Source: CAYQMF01 sp964418595
Lineage (GTDB): Bacteria; Planctomycetota; UBA1135; UBA2386
Direction: 5' to 3'
DNA: 26,602 nt
Assembly (NCBI GenBank): GCA_964418595.1
Contig: CAYQMF010000094.1
Coordinates: forward strand, 1 to 26,602
The notes beneath the pieces are model-generated. The model worked only from the letters and a program-made list of their open reading frames with translations. It did no database searches and was not told where the DNA came from. The position numbers were made by a program, and so were the translations under genes. Every line of letters begins with the position of its first letter. The stretch's first letter is position 1. Positions 14,527 to 22,274 of this stretch are shown piece after piece.

Positions 14527-17500
14527 CTACCGCAGCACGACCGCCTCGTCGCTGGCGAAGAGCGCACTCGCCACCAGCGTCGCGGCGGCGAGGGTCGCGG
14601 GATCGAGGCTCGGGTCCTGGGCCAGGTCGCCCACCGCGAGCAGCGCCTGCGCGTCGGCGGGGCGAGACGCAAAGGTCGCGGCCTGCGTGCGCCAGAGCGT
14701 CGTGAGCGCGGTGAGCGTCGCTGGATCGGGCGGCACGGAGAGCACACGCACGTGCATGGCGCGCACGCAGGCGTCGACGTCGGCGCCGTGCGTGCGCAGC
14801 TCACGCGCCGCGAGCCCGCGTGCGGCCTCGACGAACTGCGGGTCGTTCATCAGCACCAGGGCCTGCAGCGGCGTGCTGGTCGGCGTGCGCCGCGCGATGC
14901 AGACCTCGCGATCCGGTGCGTCGAAGAGGGTCATGGCCGGCGGCGGCGAGGTGCGCTTCCAGAAGGTGTAGAGGCTGCGGCGGTGGCTGCCCTCGCCTTC
15001 GTCGCGCTTGTAGGTGGCACCGCTCTTCTCCTCCCAGAGGCCGGGCGGCTGGTAGGGCTTCACGGGTGGGCCGCCGCGCTTGTCGACCAGCAGGTCCGAC
15101 GCGAAGAGCGCGGCGTCGCGCAGCATCTCGGCGGTGAGGCGGAGCGCCGGCCCGCGCGCCAGCAGTTCGTTGTCGGGATCGCGCCCGCGCAGGGCGGCGT
15201 CGGTCCTCGAGTCCTGCTGCCACGTGGCGGAGGTGAGGATCAGCTTGTGCAGCGCGTGCACGTCCCACCCCGACCGCACGAACCAGCGCGCCAGCCAGTC
15301 GAGAAGGTCGGGGTGCGACGGCCGCGCGCCCTGCACGCCGAAGTCCTCCTGCGTGCGCACGAGGCCCTGGCCGAAGTGCATCTGCCAGATGCGGTTGACG
15401 ACGACGCGCGCGGTGAGCGGGTGCCGGGGGTCGGTGAGCCACTGCGCGAGACCGAGGCGGTTCTGCGGGGCGTCCTTGGGCCACGGCGGCAGCGACGCGG
15501 GTACACCCGGATCGACGGCCTCGCGGCGTTGGTCGTAGGCGCCGCGCGCGAGCACGTAGGCGGTGCGCGGGCAGTCGTCGCGCATGACCATGATCTCTTG
15601 GATCTGATCGCGGATGGCGCCGCGCTTGCGCAAGGCGGCGAGTAGGCTCGCCTCATCGTCGGACCACGCGTTCTTGTGGCGCGCCATCCAGTAGCCATGC
15701 AGGTCGTCCAGACTCTCGGACTCGACGTGCGGCGCCGCGAGCAGGCGCTCCAACGCGTGCCCGCCGCAGACATGGTCGACCTCACACGACGCGAGCGTAC
15801 GTGCGTAGACGCGCAGATCGTCGACCTCGCCTCCCGCGAGCCCCCGGTCCCGGAATCGCGCGCCCACGATCAGCGCGTCTGCTCCACCTCCGGTGATGGT
15901 CTTGGTGAGGCTGTCGCGCACGACCTCGACCTTCGCCGGCTTGCCGTCGACGAGGATCGCAAGCGCATCCGTGCAGCCCCAGCCACCGGACATGACCGCC
16001 AGGTGCGTCCACCGTCCCGGCACCAGCGGCTCGACGGCGCGGATGCGTGCGGCGTCGCCCGGCCAGAAGTGGATGAGCGCAAAGCTCGGCCGACCGTCTT
16101 CGAGGATCAGCTCGTAGCCGCGGCTCGCGGCGTCGGTCCAGGCCCGTGAACGGTGCAACACCACGGTCCGCTCGGTGATCGCGTCGACCCTGAGCCAGAG
16201 CGCAATCGTGAACGGGTGGTAGGCGTCGAAATCGGCGACGCCGCGCAGCGTGAGGCTGTTCTCGCCATCGAAGCGCAGGGCATTGCCGATGCGGCCGGGC
16301 ACGACCGCCGGGGCGAGCCCGACCTCTCCTGGCCTGTCCGGTTGCGCAAGGTTCGCAACCTTGCCACCCTCGATCGCATCGAGCGGGTAGTGCGCGACGC
16401 AGCCAACGACGTCCGGCTCGCCGCGCGGACCCTCCAGCCAGCGATAGTACTCTTGGGGGCAAGGGTCCCCGAACCACCGCAGCCTGGCCTTCGCCGCCTG
16501 CACCTCCTCCTCCACCGCCGCCAGCGCCTTCTCCTGCGCCGGCGTCGGCAGCATCAGCGTCGGTGTCGGCACCGCGTCCGTGAAGTGCGAGTACAGCCCG
16601 CTCTCGTCGATGTCGTCGAAGCACGCCGTCAACGCGTAGAACTCGCGCTGCGTCACGGGATCGAACTTGTGGTCGTGGCAGCGCGCGCACCCCACCGACA
16701 GCCCGAGCATCGCGCTGCCGAAGGTCTCCACCCGATCGCACACGTAGGCGACCCGGAACTCCTCCTCCACGCTGCCCCCCTCGTTGGTCTGGCGGTGCAG
16801 GCGGTTGAAGCACGTCGCCAGGATCTGCTCGCGCGAGGCGTTCGGCAGCAGGTCGCCGGCGAGTTGCTCCGTGAGGAAGCGGTCGAAGGGCACGTTGTGC
16901 TGGAACGCCGAGACCACCCAGTCGCGCCACGGCCACACCGCGCGGTACACGTCGCTCTGGTAGCCGTACGTGTCGGCGTAGCGCGCCGCGTCCAGCCAGT
17001 CGACGGCCATGCGCTCGCCGTACGCCTCGGCCGCGAGCAGCCGTTCTACCACCCGCGCGAACGCGTCGGGACGCGTGTCGGCCTCGAACGCGAGCACTTC
17101 GTCCGGCGTCGGCGGCAGCCCGGTGAGCGCGAAGGTCGCCCGCCGCAACAGCCGCGCGCGCGGCGCCGGCGCCGCCGGCGCGAGGCCCTCTTTCCCCAGA
17201 CGCGCGCGCACGAACGCGTCGATGGGGTTTCGCACCCACGCCGCGTCCACCACCGCCGGCACGGCCACTTCGTCGGGCGGCGGCACGAACGCCCAGTGCG
17301 GCGCGTACTTCGCCCCGCCGTCGATCCACCGCCCGAGCAGCGCGCGCTCCGCGGCGCTCAGCGACAGGCCGGAGTCCTTCGGCGGCATGCGGTCGTCGTC
17401 GTCTCGCCCGATGCGATGCCACAGCTCGCTGCCCTCGCGCGACGCCGCCACGATCGCCGGCCGCCGCTCGCCGCGCGGCGCCTTCGCCGCCGCCTCCTGG

Positions 17501-17664
17501 TCGAGGCGCAGCTTGCCCTTGCGCGCGCCCGCGTCGGGACCGTGGCAGCGGAAGCAACGGTCGGCGAGCAACGGCCGCACGTCCCGGTCGAAGTCGACCG
17601 GCGCCTGCGCGGCGGCGGCGACCGCGAGCGACGGGAGGCAGAGGAGGCTCGGGACCCGGGACAT
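14527..17664 (-). CDS. PSCyt1-DUF1549-LamG-DUF1553 (PSD1) exported protein
   Basis: The 1045-residue product is a planctomycete-specific cytochrome-like protein of unproven function. A Sec signal (MSRVPSLLCLPSLAVAAAAQ) favours the ATG at 17664; ATGs at 17676 and 17679 add up to five residues and are possible. The PSCyt1 haem-like motif CFRCH lies at about 37-41, followed by GARKGKLRLD and DRMPPKDSG. DUF1549 covers about 140-355 and contains CARCHDHKFDP (326-336). A LamG/concanavalin-like domain is inserted at about 425-635 (HYPLD, NALRFDGENSLTL, FTIALWLR, WTHLAVM, VDDLRVYAR). DUF1553 runs from about 735 to 965 (LAQWLTDPRHPLTARVVVNR, MHFGQGLVRTQEDFGVQG, RRTPTSTPLQALVLMNDPQF). The usual DUF1501 partner is not adjacent. 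Confidence 0.93.
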   Translation of the reverse strand: MSRVPSLLCLPSLAVAAAAQAPVDFDRDVRPLLADRCFRCHGPDAGARKGKLRLDQEAAAKAPRGERRPAIVAASREGSELWHRIGRDDDDRMPPKDSGLSLSAAERALLGRWIDGGAKYAPHWAFVPPPDEVAVPAVVDAAWVRNPIDAFVRARLGKEGLAPAAPAPRARLLRRATFALTGLPPTPDEVLAFEADTRPDAFARVVERLLAAEAYGERMAVDWLDAARYADTYGYQSDVYRAVWPWRDWVVSAFQHNVPFDRFLTEQLAGDLLPNASREQILATCFNRLHRQTNEGGSVEEEFRVAYVCDRVETFGSAMLGLSVGCARCHDHKFDPVTQREFYALTACFDDIDESGLYSHFTDAVPTPTLMLPTPAQEKALAAVEEEVQAAKARLRWFGDPCPQEYYRWLEGPRGEPDVVGCVAHYPLDAIEGGKVANLAQPDRPGEVGLAPAVVPGRIGNALRFDGENSLTLRGVADFDAYHPFTIALWLRVDAITERTVVLHRSRAWTDAASRGYELILEDGRPSFALIHFWPGDAARIRAVEPLVPGRWTHLAVMSGGWGCTDALAILVDGKPAKVEVVRDSLTKTITGGGADALIVGARFRDRGLAGGEVDDLRVYARTLASCEVDHVCGGHALERLLAAPHVESESLDDLHGYWMARHKNAWSDDEASLLAALRKRGAIRDQIQEIMVMRDDCPRTAYVLARGAYDQRREAVDPGVPASLPPWPKDAPQNRLGLAQWLTDPRHPLTARVVVNRIWQMHFGQGLVRTQEDFGVQGARPSHPDLLDWLARWFVRSGWDVHALHKLILTSATWQQDSRTDAALRGRDPDNELLARGPALRLTAEMLRDAALFASDLLVDKRGGPPVKPYQPPGLWEEKSGATYKRDEGEGSHRRSLYTFWKRTSPPPAMTLFDAPDREVCIARRTPTSTPLQALVLMNDPQFVEAARGLAARELRTHGADVDACVRAMHVRVLSVPPDPATLTALTTLWRTQAATFASRPADAQALLAVGDLAQDPSLDPATLAAATLVASALFASDEAVVLR

Positions 17665-17746
17665 GGACGCAATCATCATGCGCTGGCGAACGGTGGCCCG
17701 TGGCGACTTGTTCAAGGGATGTGGTGCGGAGGAGCTCTTTCGCCCC

Positions 17747-17775
17747 TTGACCAGGCCGGCCGAGCAACCTGCAAT
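17747..17775 (+). promoter_or_regulatory. Sigma-70-like promoter candidate
   Basis: TTGACC at 17747-17752 and TGCAAT at 17770-17775 are spaced by 17 nt in the 117-nt region between the divergent genes. The expected transcription start falls at the GTG at 17782, which would make the mRNA leaderless. The -10 element matches the consensus at only four of six positions. Confidence 0.35.
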
Positions 17776-17781
17776 CGCGGC

Positions 17782-18375
17782 GTGGAACCTCAGAGCCCGA
17801 ATGTTTCTATCGCTGCCCGCCTCACCCGACTCGAGCAGCGCAACCGCGTCCAACGCATCGCCATCGCCGCACTCGCCGGCGCGCTGATCCTGCCCGCGTT
17901 CACGACGCGCGACGGGGACGAAGCGCGTGCACGCCGCTTCGTGCTGGTCGACGCAAAGGGTGCGACCGCCGGCGTCTGGGAGACCGACGCCGACGGCCGG
18001 CCGAGCCTGGAACTCTTCGACGGCAGCCCGAAGGCGCGCCTGAGTGCCCAGGTCCAGCCGGACGACGTCCTGATCGCCCTTCGCGATCGCGCGGGGTTCG
18101 TGCGCGCGGGCCTCGCCGCAGGCGTGGGTGGATTGCCGCACCTCCTGCTCTCCGACGCCAAGGGACGGCCGCGCGTCCACCTCTCGGTCAATCAGAGCGA
18201 CCTGGGGAACGTCGTGGTTTTCGGTCCGGAGGGTGGGGCAACGGCCGGGCTCGGCGTGCTCGAAGGCGGCAAGCCATGGCTTCGTCCACTGCCGGACCAG
18301 AACGGCCAACCCACCGCCGCGCCGCCGACCGCGGATCCCCCCCGGCCGGGGACGTCGACGCGCCGGGGCGGCTGA
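17782..18375 (+). CDS. Small single-pass membrane protein with short beta repeats
   Basis: The 197-residue product starts at GTG 17782, the only start giving a sensible N-terminus; the ATG at 17801 is out of frame. Residues about 9-24 can form a short coiled coil (ARLTRLEQRNRVQR), followed by a membrane helix at about 26-40 (IAIAALAGALILPAF). Residues 52-175 consist of about five units of 22-26 residues with the pattern VRAxLxxxxDGxPxLxLxDxxG, for example VLVDAKGATAGVWETDADG, then LHLLLSDAKGRPRVHL-like strands. Such repeats suggest a solenoid or beta-roll outside the membrane. The tail is Pro/Thr-rich. The family is seen by me in other planctomycetes but has no assigned function. It is divergent from the PSCyt1 gene. 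Confidence 0.78.
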   Translation: MEPQSPNVSIAARLTRLEQRNRVQRIAIAALAGALILPAFTTRDGDEARARRFVLVDAKGATAGVWETDADGRPSLELFDGSPKARLSAQVQPDDVLIALRDRAGFVRAGLAAGVGGLPHLLLSDAKGRPRVHLSVNQSDLGNVVVFGPEGGATAGLGVLEGGKPWLRPLPDQNGQPTAAPPTADPPRPGTSTRRGG

Positions 18376-18458
18376 GCGACAATCCCCCCGCGCTGTGTGA
18401 CGTCCACGGCGTGGACTCGCTCACGTTCCGCGGCGGCCTCGGCCGCGTCGGTTCCCCC

Positions 18459-21017
18459 ATGCAACCCATCGTCCTCGCCTCGATCGTCGTGGCGTCGAGC
18501 CTCGCGCCGGGCCTCCGCGCGCAGGAGCCCGATGTCACGTTCCCTCCCCCTCAGGTCGTCGTCGTCGAGGCACAGCGCGTGCCCCGTGACCACGTCCAGC
18601 CTCAACTGCCGCAGCCGCCGCGCGCCTTCCAGCATCGGGAGTCCACGCACCCGCGCCAGCCGGTGCCGATCGGGCCGCCCAACGGACACGCGCAACCGGA
18701 CTCTCCGGAGGCACACGCGGTGGATCCGGCCGCGATGCCCCCGGCCGGGACCGGGGCGTTCATGTACTTCCAGAACGAGCTCTGCAACCCCGGGTCGACG
18801 CTGCGCTCGCCGCGCACGCCCGAGCCGGCGAACGGCATCCTGCGGGACACCGTGTTCCAGACCGGCAACTGGCACGCCGCGATCTCCCCCGACAACGGCC
18901 AGACCTGGACCGACATCTCGCCCTACAGCTTCTTCCCCGCGTCCGACGGTGGCTTCTGCTGCGACCAGCAGGCGGCCGACGTCGCGTCGCACGGGATCCT
19001 CGTATGGATGCTGCAGTACAGCCAGGCGTCCGGCGGCCAGAACCGCCTGCGGTTCGCAGTGGCGAACACGCGTGACAAGCTCCGCAGCGGCAACGCGAGT
19101 GACTGGTACTACTACGACATCCGGCCGACGCACTTCGGCTTCACGAACACCGAGTGGTTCGACTACGAGGACATCGCCTGGGACGGCACGAACTTCTACT
19201 GCCGCACCAACGTGATCGGCGCGAGCGGGGAGTCCATCGTCATGCGCTGGGGCCTCACCGAGATGAGCACGGCCGCATCGCTCTCGATCTCGTACTACCG
19301 TGCCACCACGATCGGTGGGTGGAGCCATCGGCTGGCCAAGGGGTGCGTCGGCGTGATGGCTTTCGCGGCACTCCGCAGCTCGACCCAGATCGACGTCTGG
19401 ACCTGGCCGGCCGCCTCCGGCTCGTCGGCCACGCGTTCGACTCGCAACGTCGCTTCCTACACGACCGGCACGGTGAGCGTGGTCGGGCCTGACAACCGCG
19501 ATTGGGCCGGATTCTGGAACGCCACCGGCCAGATCCAGGGCGCGTACGGCAACGCGACCGAATGTGGATTCAGCTGGGGCTGTGCCCCGCAGTCCGGCCG
19601 CGCCATGCCGTACACACGCGTCTCGCGATTCCAGTTGAGCGACCGCACGCTGATCGCCGACCACGACATCTGGAGCAGCACCAGCGCGTACCTGTACAAC
19701 GACATGATGTCGAATGCGGCAGGCGACATCGGTGGCACGATCGCGACTGGCTCGGCCGCGAGCTACGTGCACACGTCGCACTACATCATCGACTCGTACG
19801 ACCCCTGGCCCCCCGCGACGACGTACTCCCAGGCCAGCGGCTCGTCGGGTCCGAACGTCAATCGATTCGGCGACTACTTCACGGTCCGTCGCCATCCCGT
19901 GAGCGGCAACACCTGGATCAGCAACGGTTCCAGTTGCCCGGACCCCAACACGGGCAACCATCGTTTCGTGTGGTTCGGCCGCAACGACTACGAGCCGACG
20001 TGGGTCAACGTCCTCGTGCAATCTACGGGGGTCACCGGCGTCAGCATCTCGCAGGATGTCGAGGACCTCAGCGGCGCGAAGGATGGGCTCACGAACTACT
20101 CCCGCCGCTTCGCCCCTCGCCAGGGCTACGAGCTGACGGCGCCCGCGACGGTGTCGGTACGCCCGCTCGTCTACGCGTTCGAGCGCTGGCGCCTGCAGTC
20201 GCAGCCCGGGATCGGGTTCACCAACCAACCGCTCGGCCAGCTCACTCTGACGGTGAGCGACTGCGGCAACCTCGACGACACGGCCGTCGCCGACTACGTC
20301 ATCCGGCGGACGCTGGAGGTGCAGTCGCTGAACCCGACCTCCGGGGTGTCGATTACGGTGACGCCCAACGATATCAACGGCAACGGCAACGGCAGCACGG
20401 CCTTCACCCGTTACTACCGCGACGGTGAGTTCGTCACGCTGACGGCCCCTGCTGCCATCGGCCAAGACCCGTTCCGCTACTGGGTCGTCAATGGTTCCCC
20501 GCGAACCGCGGGCGTGACGTCCACAAACGTGTCGCTGACCGGCACGGTGACCGCGATCGCGGTCTACTGGGATCTCGTCACCGGTTCCTGGCAATCCATC
20601 GGGGCGGGCTGCGTGGGAAGCAACCAGCAAGTCCCGGCGCACTCGATCGCGCAGTCGGGCAACCAGTACCTGCAGGGCAGCCCGATGACCTGGGGCTGCA
20701 CCACCGCCCCGGCGAGCACGGCCGGCATCCTCCACCTGGGCCTGAGCACCACGACCTGGCTCGGCCTGCCGCTGCCGCTGCACCTGAACATCATCGGCGG
20801 CAGCGGCTGCTGGTTGTACCACGACATCGTTGCCTCCCTCAACGTGGCCACCAATGCGAACGGTGGTTCCTCGGTGGTCCTCACGCTTCCGCCCGAGTCA
20901 AACTCGATCGGGATCGCCATCTACTCGTCCTTCGCGTTCCTCGACCCATCCGTGCCACGCGCGCTGCCGCTGACCTTCAGCAACGCAGTGCGGCTCGTTC
21001 CGGGCGGACTGCGCTGA
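18459..21017 (+). CDS. Secreted Asp-box/InlB-B-repeat protein with C-terminal shared module
   Basis: The 852-residue product has a Sec signal peptide (MQPIVLASIVVASSLAPGLRAQ), which selects the ATG at 18459. A Pro/Gln/His-rich linker covers about 25-95. Residues about 96-510 look like a sialidase/BNR-type propeller, with an Asp-box-like ISPDNGQTW (142-150) and FGDYFTVRRHPVSGNTW (about 470-486). Catalytic residues of sialidases could not be identified. Two tandem units at about 515-600 and 618-703 resemble divergent InlB B-repeats (YELTAPATV with FERWRL; VTLTAPAAI with FRYWVVNG, ending VTAIAVYW). Residues about 710-852 are the shared C-terminal module (GAGCVGS, GILHLGLS, LGLPLPLHLNIIGGSGCWL). 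It is probably a large surface or matrix-bound protein. Confidence 0.88.
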   Translation: MQPIVLASIVVASSLAPGLRAQEPDVTFPPPQVVVVEAQRVPRDHVQPQLPQPPRAFQHRESTHPRQPVPIGPPNGHAQPDSPEAHAVDPAAMPPAGTGAFMYFQNELCNPGSTLRSPRTPEPANGILRDTVFQTGNWHAAISPDNGQTWTDISPYSFFPASDGGFCCDQQAADVASHGILVWMLQYSQASGGQNRLRFAVANTRDKLRSGNASDWYYYDIRPTHFGFTNTEWFDYEDIAWDGTNFYCRTNVIGASGESIVMRWGLTEMSTAASLSISYYRATTIGGWSHRLAKGCVGVMAFAALRSSTQIDVWTWPAASGSSATRSTRNVASYTTGTVSVVGPDNRDWAGFWNATGQIQGAYGNATECGFSWGCAPQSGRAMPYTRVSRFQLSDRTLIADHDIWSSTSAYLYNDMMSNAAGDIGGTIATGSAASYVHTSHYIIDSYDPWPPATTYSQASGSSGPNVNRFGDYFTVRRHPVSGNTWISNGSSCPDPNTGNHRFVWFGRNDYEPTWVNVLVQSTGVTGVSISQDVEDLSGAKDGLTNYSRRFAPRQGYELTAPATVSVRPLVYAFERWRLQSQPGIGFTNQPLGQLTLTVSDCGNLDDTAVADYVIRRTLEVQSLNPTSGVSITVTPNDINGNGNGSTAFTRYYRDGEFVTLTAPAAIGQDPFRYWVVNGSPRTAGVTSTNVSLTGTVTAIAVYWDLVTGSWQSIGAGCVGSNQQVPAHSIAQSGNQYLQGSPMTWGCTTAPASTAGILHLGLSTTTWLGLPLPLHLNIIGGSGCWLYHDIVASLNVATNANGGSSVVLTLPPESNSIGIAIYSSFAFLDPSVPRALPLTFSNAVRLVPGGLR

Positions 21018-21062
21018 GCCTCGGACGGCAGGCAACCACGAGCCCCGCAGCCACCCATCGCC

Positions 21063-22217
21063 ATGCGCCGTACGCTGTCTGCGTTCCTCTTCGCCACGCC
21101 CTTGTTCGCCGCGCAGAACCCCACCGTCGCGCACGTCAAGTTCGACGAAACCACCGGCCTCACAGCCAGTGACTCGGGCCCGCTCGGCAATCACGGCACG
21201 CTGATCAACTTCGGCGCGGCGCCTTGGGTCGGCGGCCGCTACGGCAACGCGCTCGCGTTCGACGGCGTCGACGACTACGTGCACATCGCCACGCCCAACG
21301 GGCTGCCCATCTACGACGCGCTGGGGACGCCGTTCAGCATCTGCTTCTGGGTGAACGCCCCGGCGCAGAGCGACCGCCGCGTGTACTCCGAGCAGGCTGC
21401 CGCGCCCACCGGAGGCGGCCCCCTGTTCACGCTCGGCTCCGGCAGCGGCACCGCGCAGAACGCCACCGGTCGCCTGCGCGTGTTCCTCCGCAACGACGAG
21501 GTGATCAGCGTCGTCAACGTGCTGAGCAACCGCATCGTCTTCGACGGCACATGGCATCACGTCGCCTACGTCGACGTGTCGGGCCGCGCGCAGGTGTGGA
21601 TCGACGGCACGCTCGACATGGTGGTCGACTACTCGCGCTGGGCGTACGGGCCGCGCTCGTCGCTGCGCGGCAGCTACGCGCAGATCAACAGCGTCACGCT
21701 GGGCGCGGTGGTCCGCAACGGCACCGTCGCCACGCCGCTGCTGGGCCTCGTCGACGACCTGCGCATCTACCGGAGCGCCCTCTCGTCCGCCGACGTGGGC
21801 GCGATCCTCGGCAACGGCACGCCGACGCTCTGCGCGGCGAGCATCGGCGAGTACGGGTACGGCTGCGGCCGCGGTCCGCTCGATCTCGCGGCCACCGGCA
21901 GCGCCGCCTTCGGCAACACGCTCTTCGTGCAGCTCCTCCGCGGCGAGCCCGGCGCTCTCGCCCTGGCGAGCATCGGCATCGGCCGGGTGCAGCCCATCGA
22001 CCTGACCGGGTTCGGCTTCCCAGCGTGCACGCTGTACCAGTTGCCGCTGACCACGCTCGCCATCGGCGCACTCGGCGCGGCGGGCAGCTCCGCGCCGCTG
22101 CCCATCTCGATCCCCGCCAACGCCTCGCTGCGCTGCCTGATGCTCGGTGTGCAGGGGATCAGCGCGGGCACGGCGGTGGAGTTCAGCGCGGTAGGGTTGG
22201 CGCAGCTCGGGTACTGA
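21063..22217 (+). CDS. Secreted LamG-domain protein with C-terminal shared module
   Basis: The 384-residue product has a Sec signal peptide (MRRTLSAFLFATPLFAAQ). Residues about 20-250 form a LamG/concanavalin-A-like jelly roll, which in this family usually binds glycans or proteins: HVKFDETTGLTASDSGPLGN, NALAFDGVDDYVHIA, FSICFWVN, WHHVAYVDVSGRAQVWIDG and VDDLRIYRSALSSADV. Residues about 257-384 are a divergent form of the shared C-terminal module (YGYGCGRG, ALASIGIG, FGFPACTLYQLP, LPISIPANASL). It follows the preceding gene after 45 nt in the same direction, so co-transcription is likely. The LamG part is similar in type to the domain inserted in the PSCyt1 protein encoded at 14527-17664. Confidence 0.88.
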   Translation: MRRTLSAFLFATPLFAAQNPTVAHVKFDETTGLTASDSGPLGNHGTLINFGAAPWVGGRYGNALAFDGVDDYVHIATPNGLPIYDALGTPFSICFWVNAPAQSDRRVYSEQAAAPTGGGPLFTLGSGSGTAQNATGRLRVFLRNDEVISVVNVLSNRIVFDGTWHHVAYVDVSGRAQVWIDGTLDMVVDYSRWAYGPRSSLRGSYAQINSVTLGAVVRNGTVATPLLGLVDDLRIYRSALSSADVGAILGNGTPTLCAASIGEYGYGCGRGPLDLAATGSAAFGNTLFVQLLRGEPGALALASIGIGRVQPIDLTGFGFPACTLYQLPLTTLAIGALGAAGSSAPLPISIPANASLRCLMLGVQGISAGTAVEFSAVGLAQLGY

Positions 22218-22235
22218 GTCGCTGGACGCCGCACG

Positions 22236-22247
22236 CTCGCGCGCGAG
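22236..22247. promoter_or_regulatory. Perfect 12-nt palindrome between LamG and kinase genes
   Basis: CTCGCGCGCGAG is self-complementary and lies 19 nt after one stop and 28 nt before the next start. It could be a terminator stem or a dimeric regulator site. No T-tract follows. Such palindromes also arise by chance in GC-rich DNA. Confidence 0.2.
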
Positions 22248-22257
22248 GTCCCTCGGC

Positions 22258-22266
22258 TGGTATGAA
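22258..22266 (+). promoter_or_regulatory. Extended -10 promoter candidate for the WD40 kinase
   Basis: TGGTATGAA has the TGn extension and a TATGAA hexamer, 9 nt before the ATG at 22275. No -35 element is seen. Transcription would begin almost at the start codon. Low confidence. Confidence 0.25.
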
Positions 22267-22274
22267 AGCGTGGC

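Noticed and set aside
16153..17781. Long plus-strand extension upstream of the small beta-repeat gene
   Set aside because: It is antisense to the PSCyt1/DUF1549 coding sequence and lacks motifs. The GTG at 17782 gives a natural N-terminus.
18192..20822. Minus-strand open frame of 876 codons opposite the Asp-box protein gene
   Set aside because: It is a GC-driven shadow of a gene with a signal peptide and recognisable repeats on the other strand.
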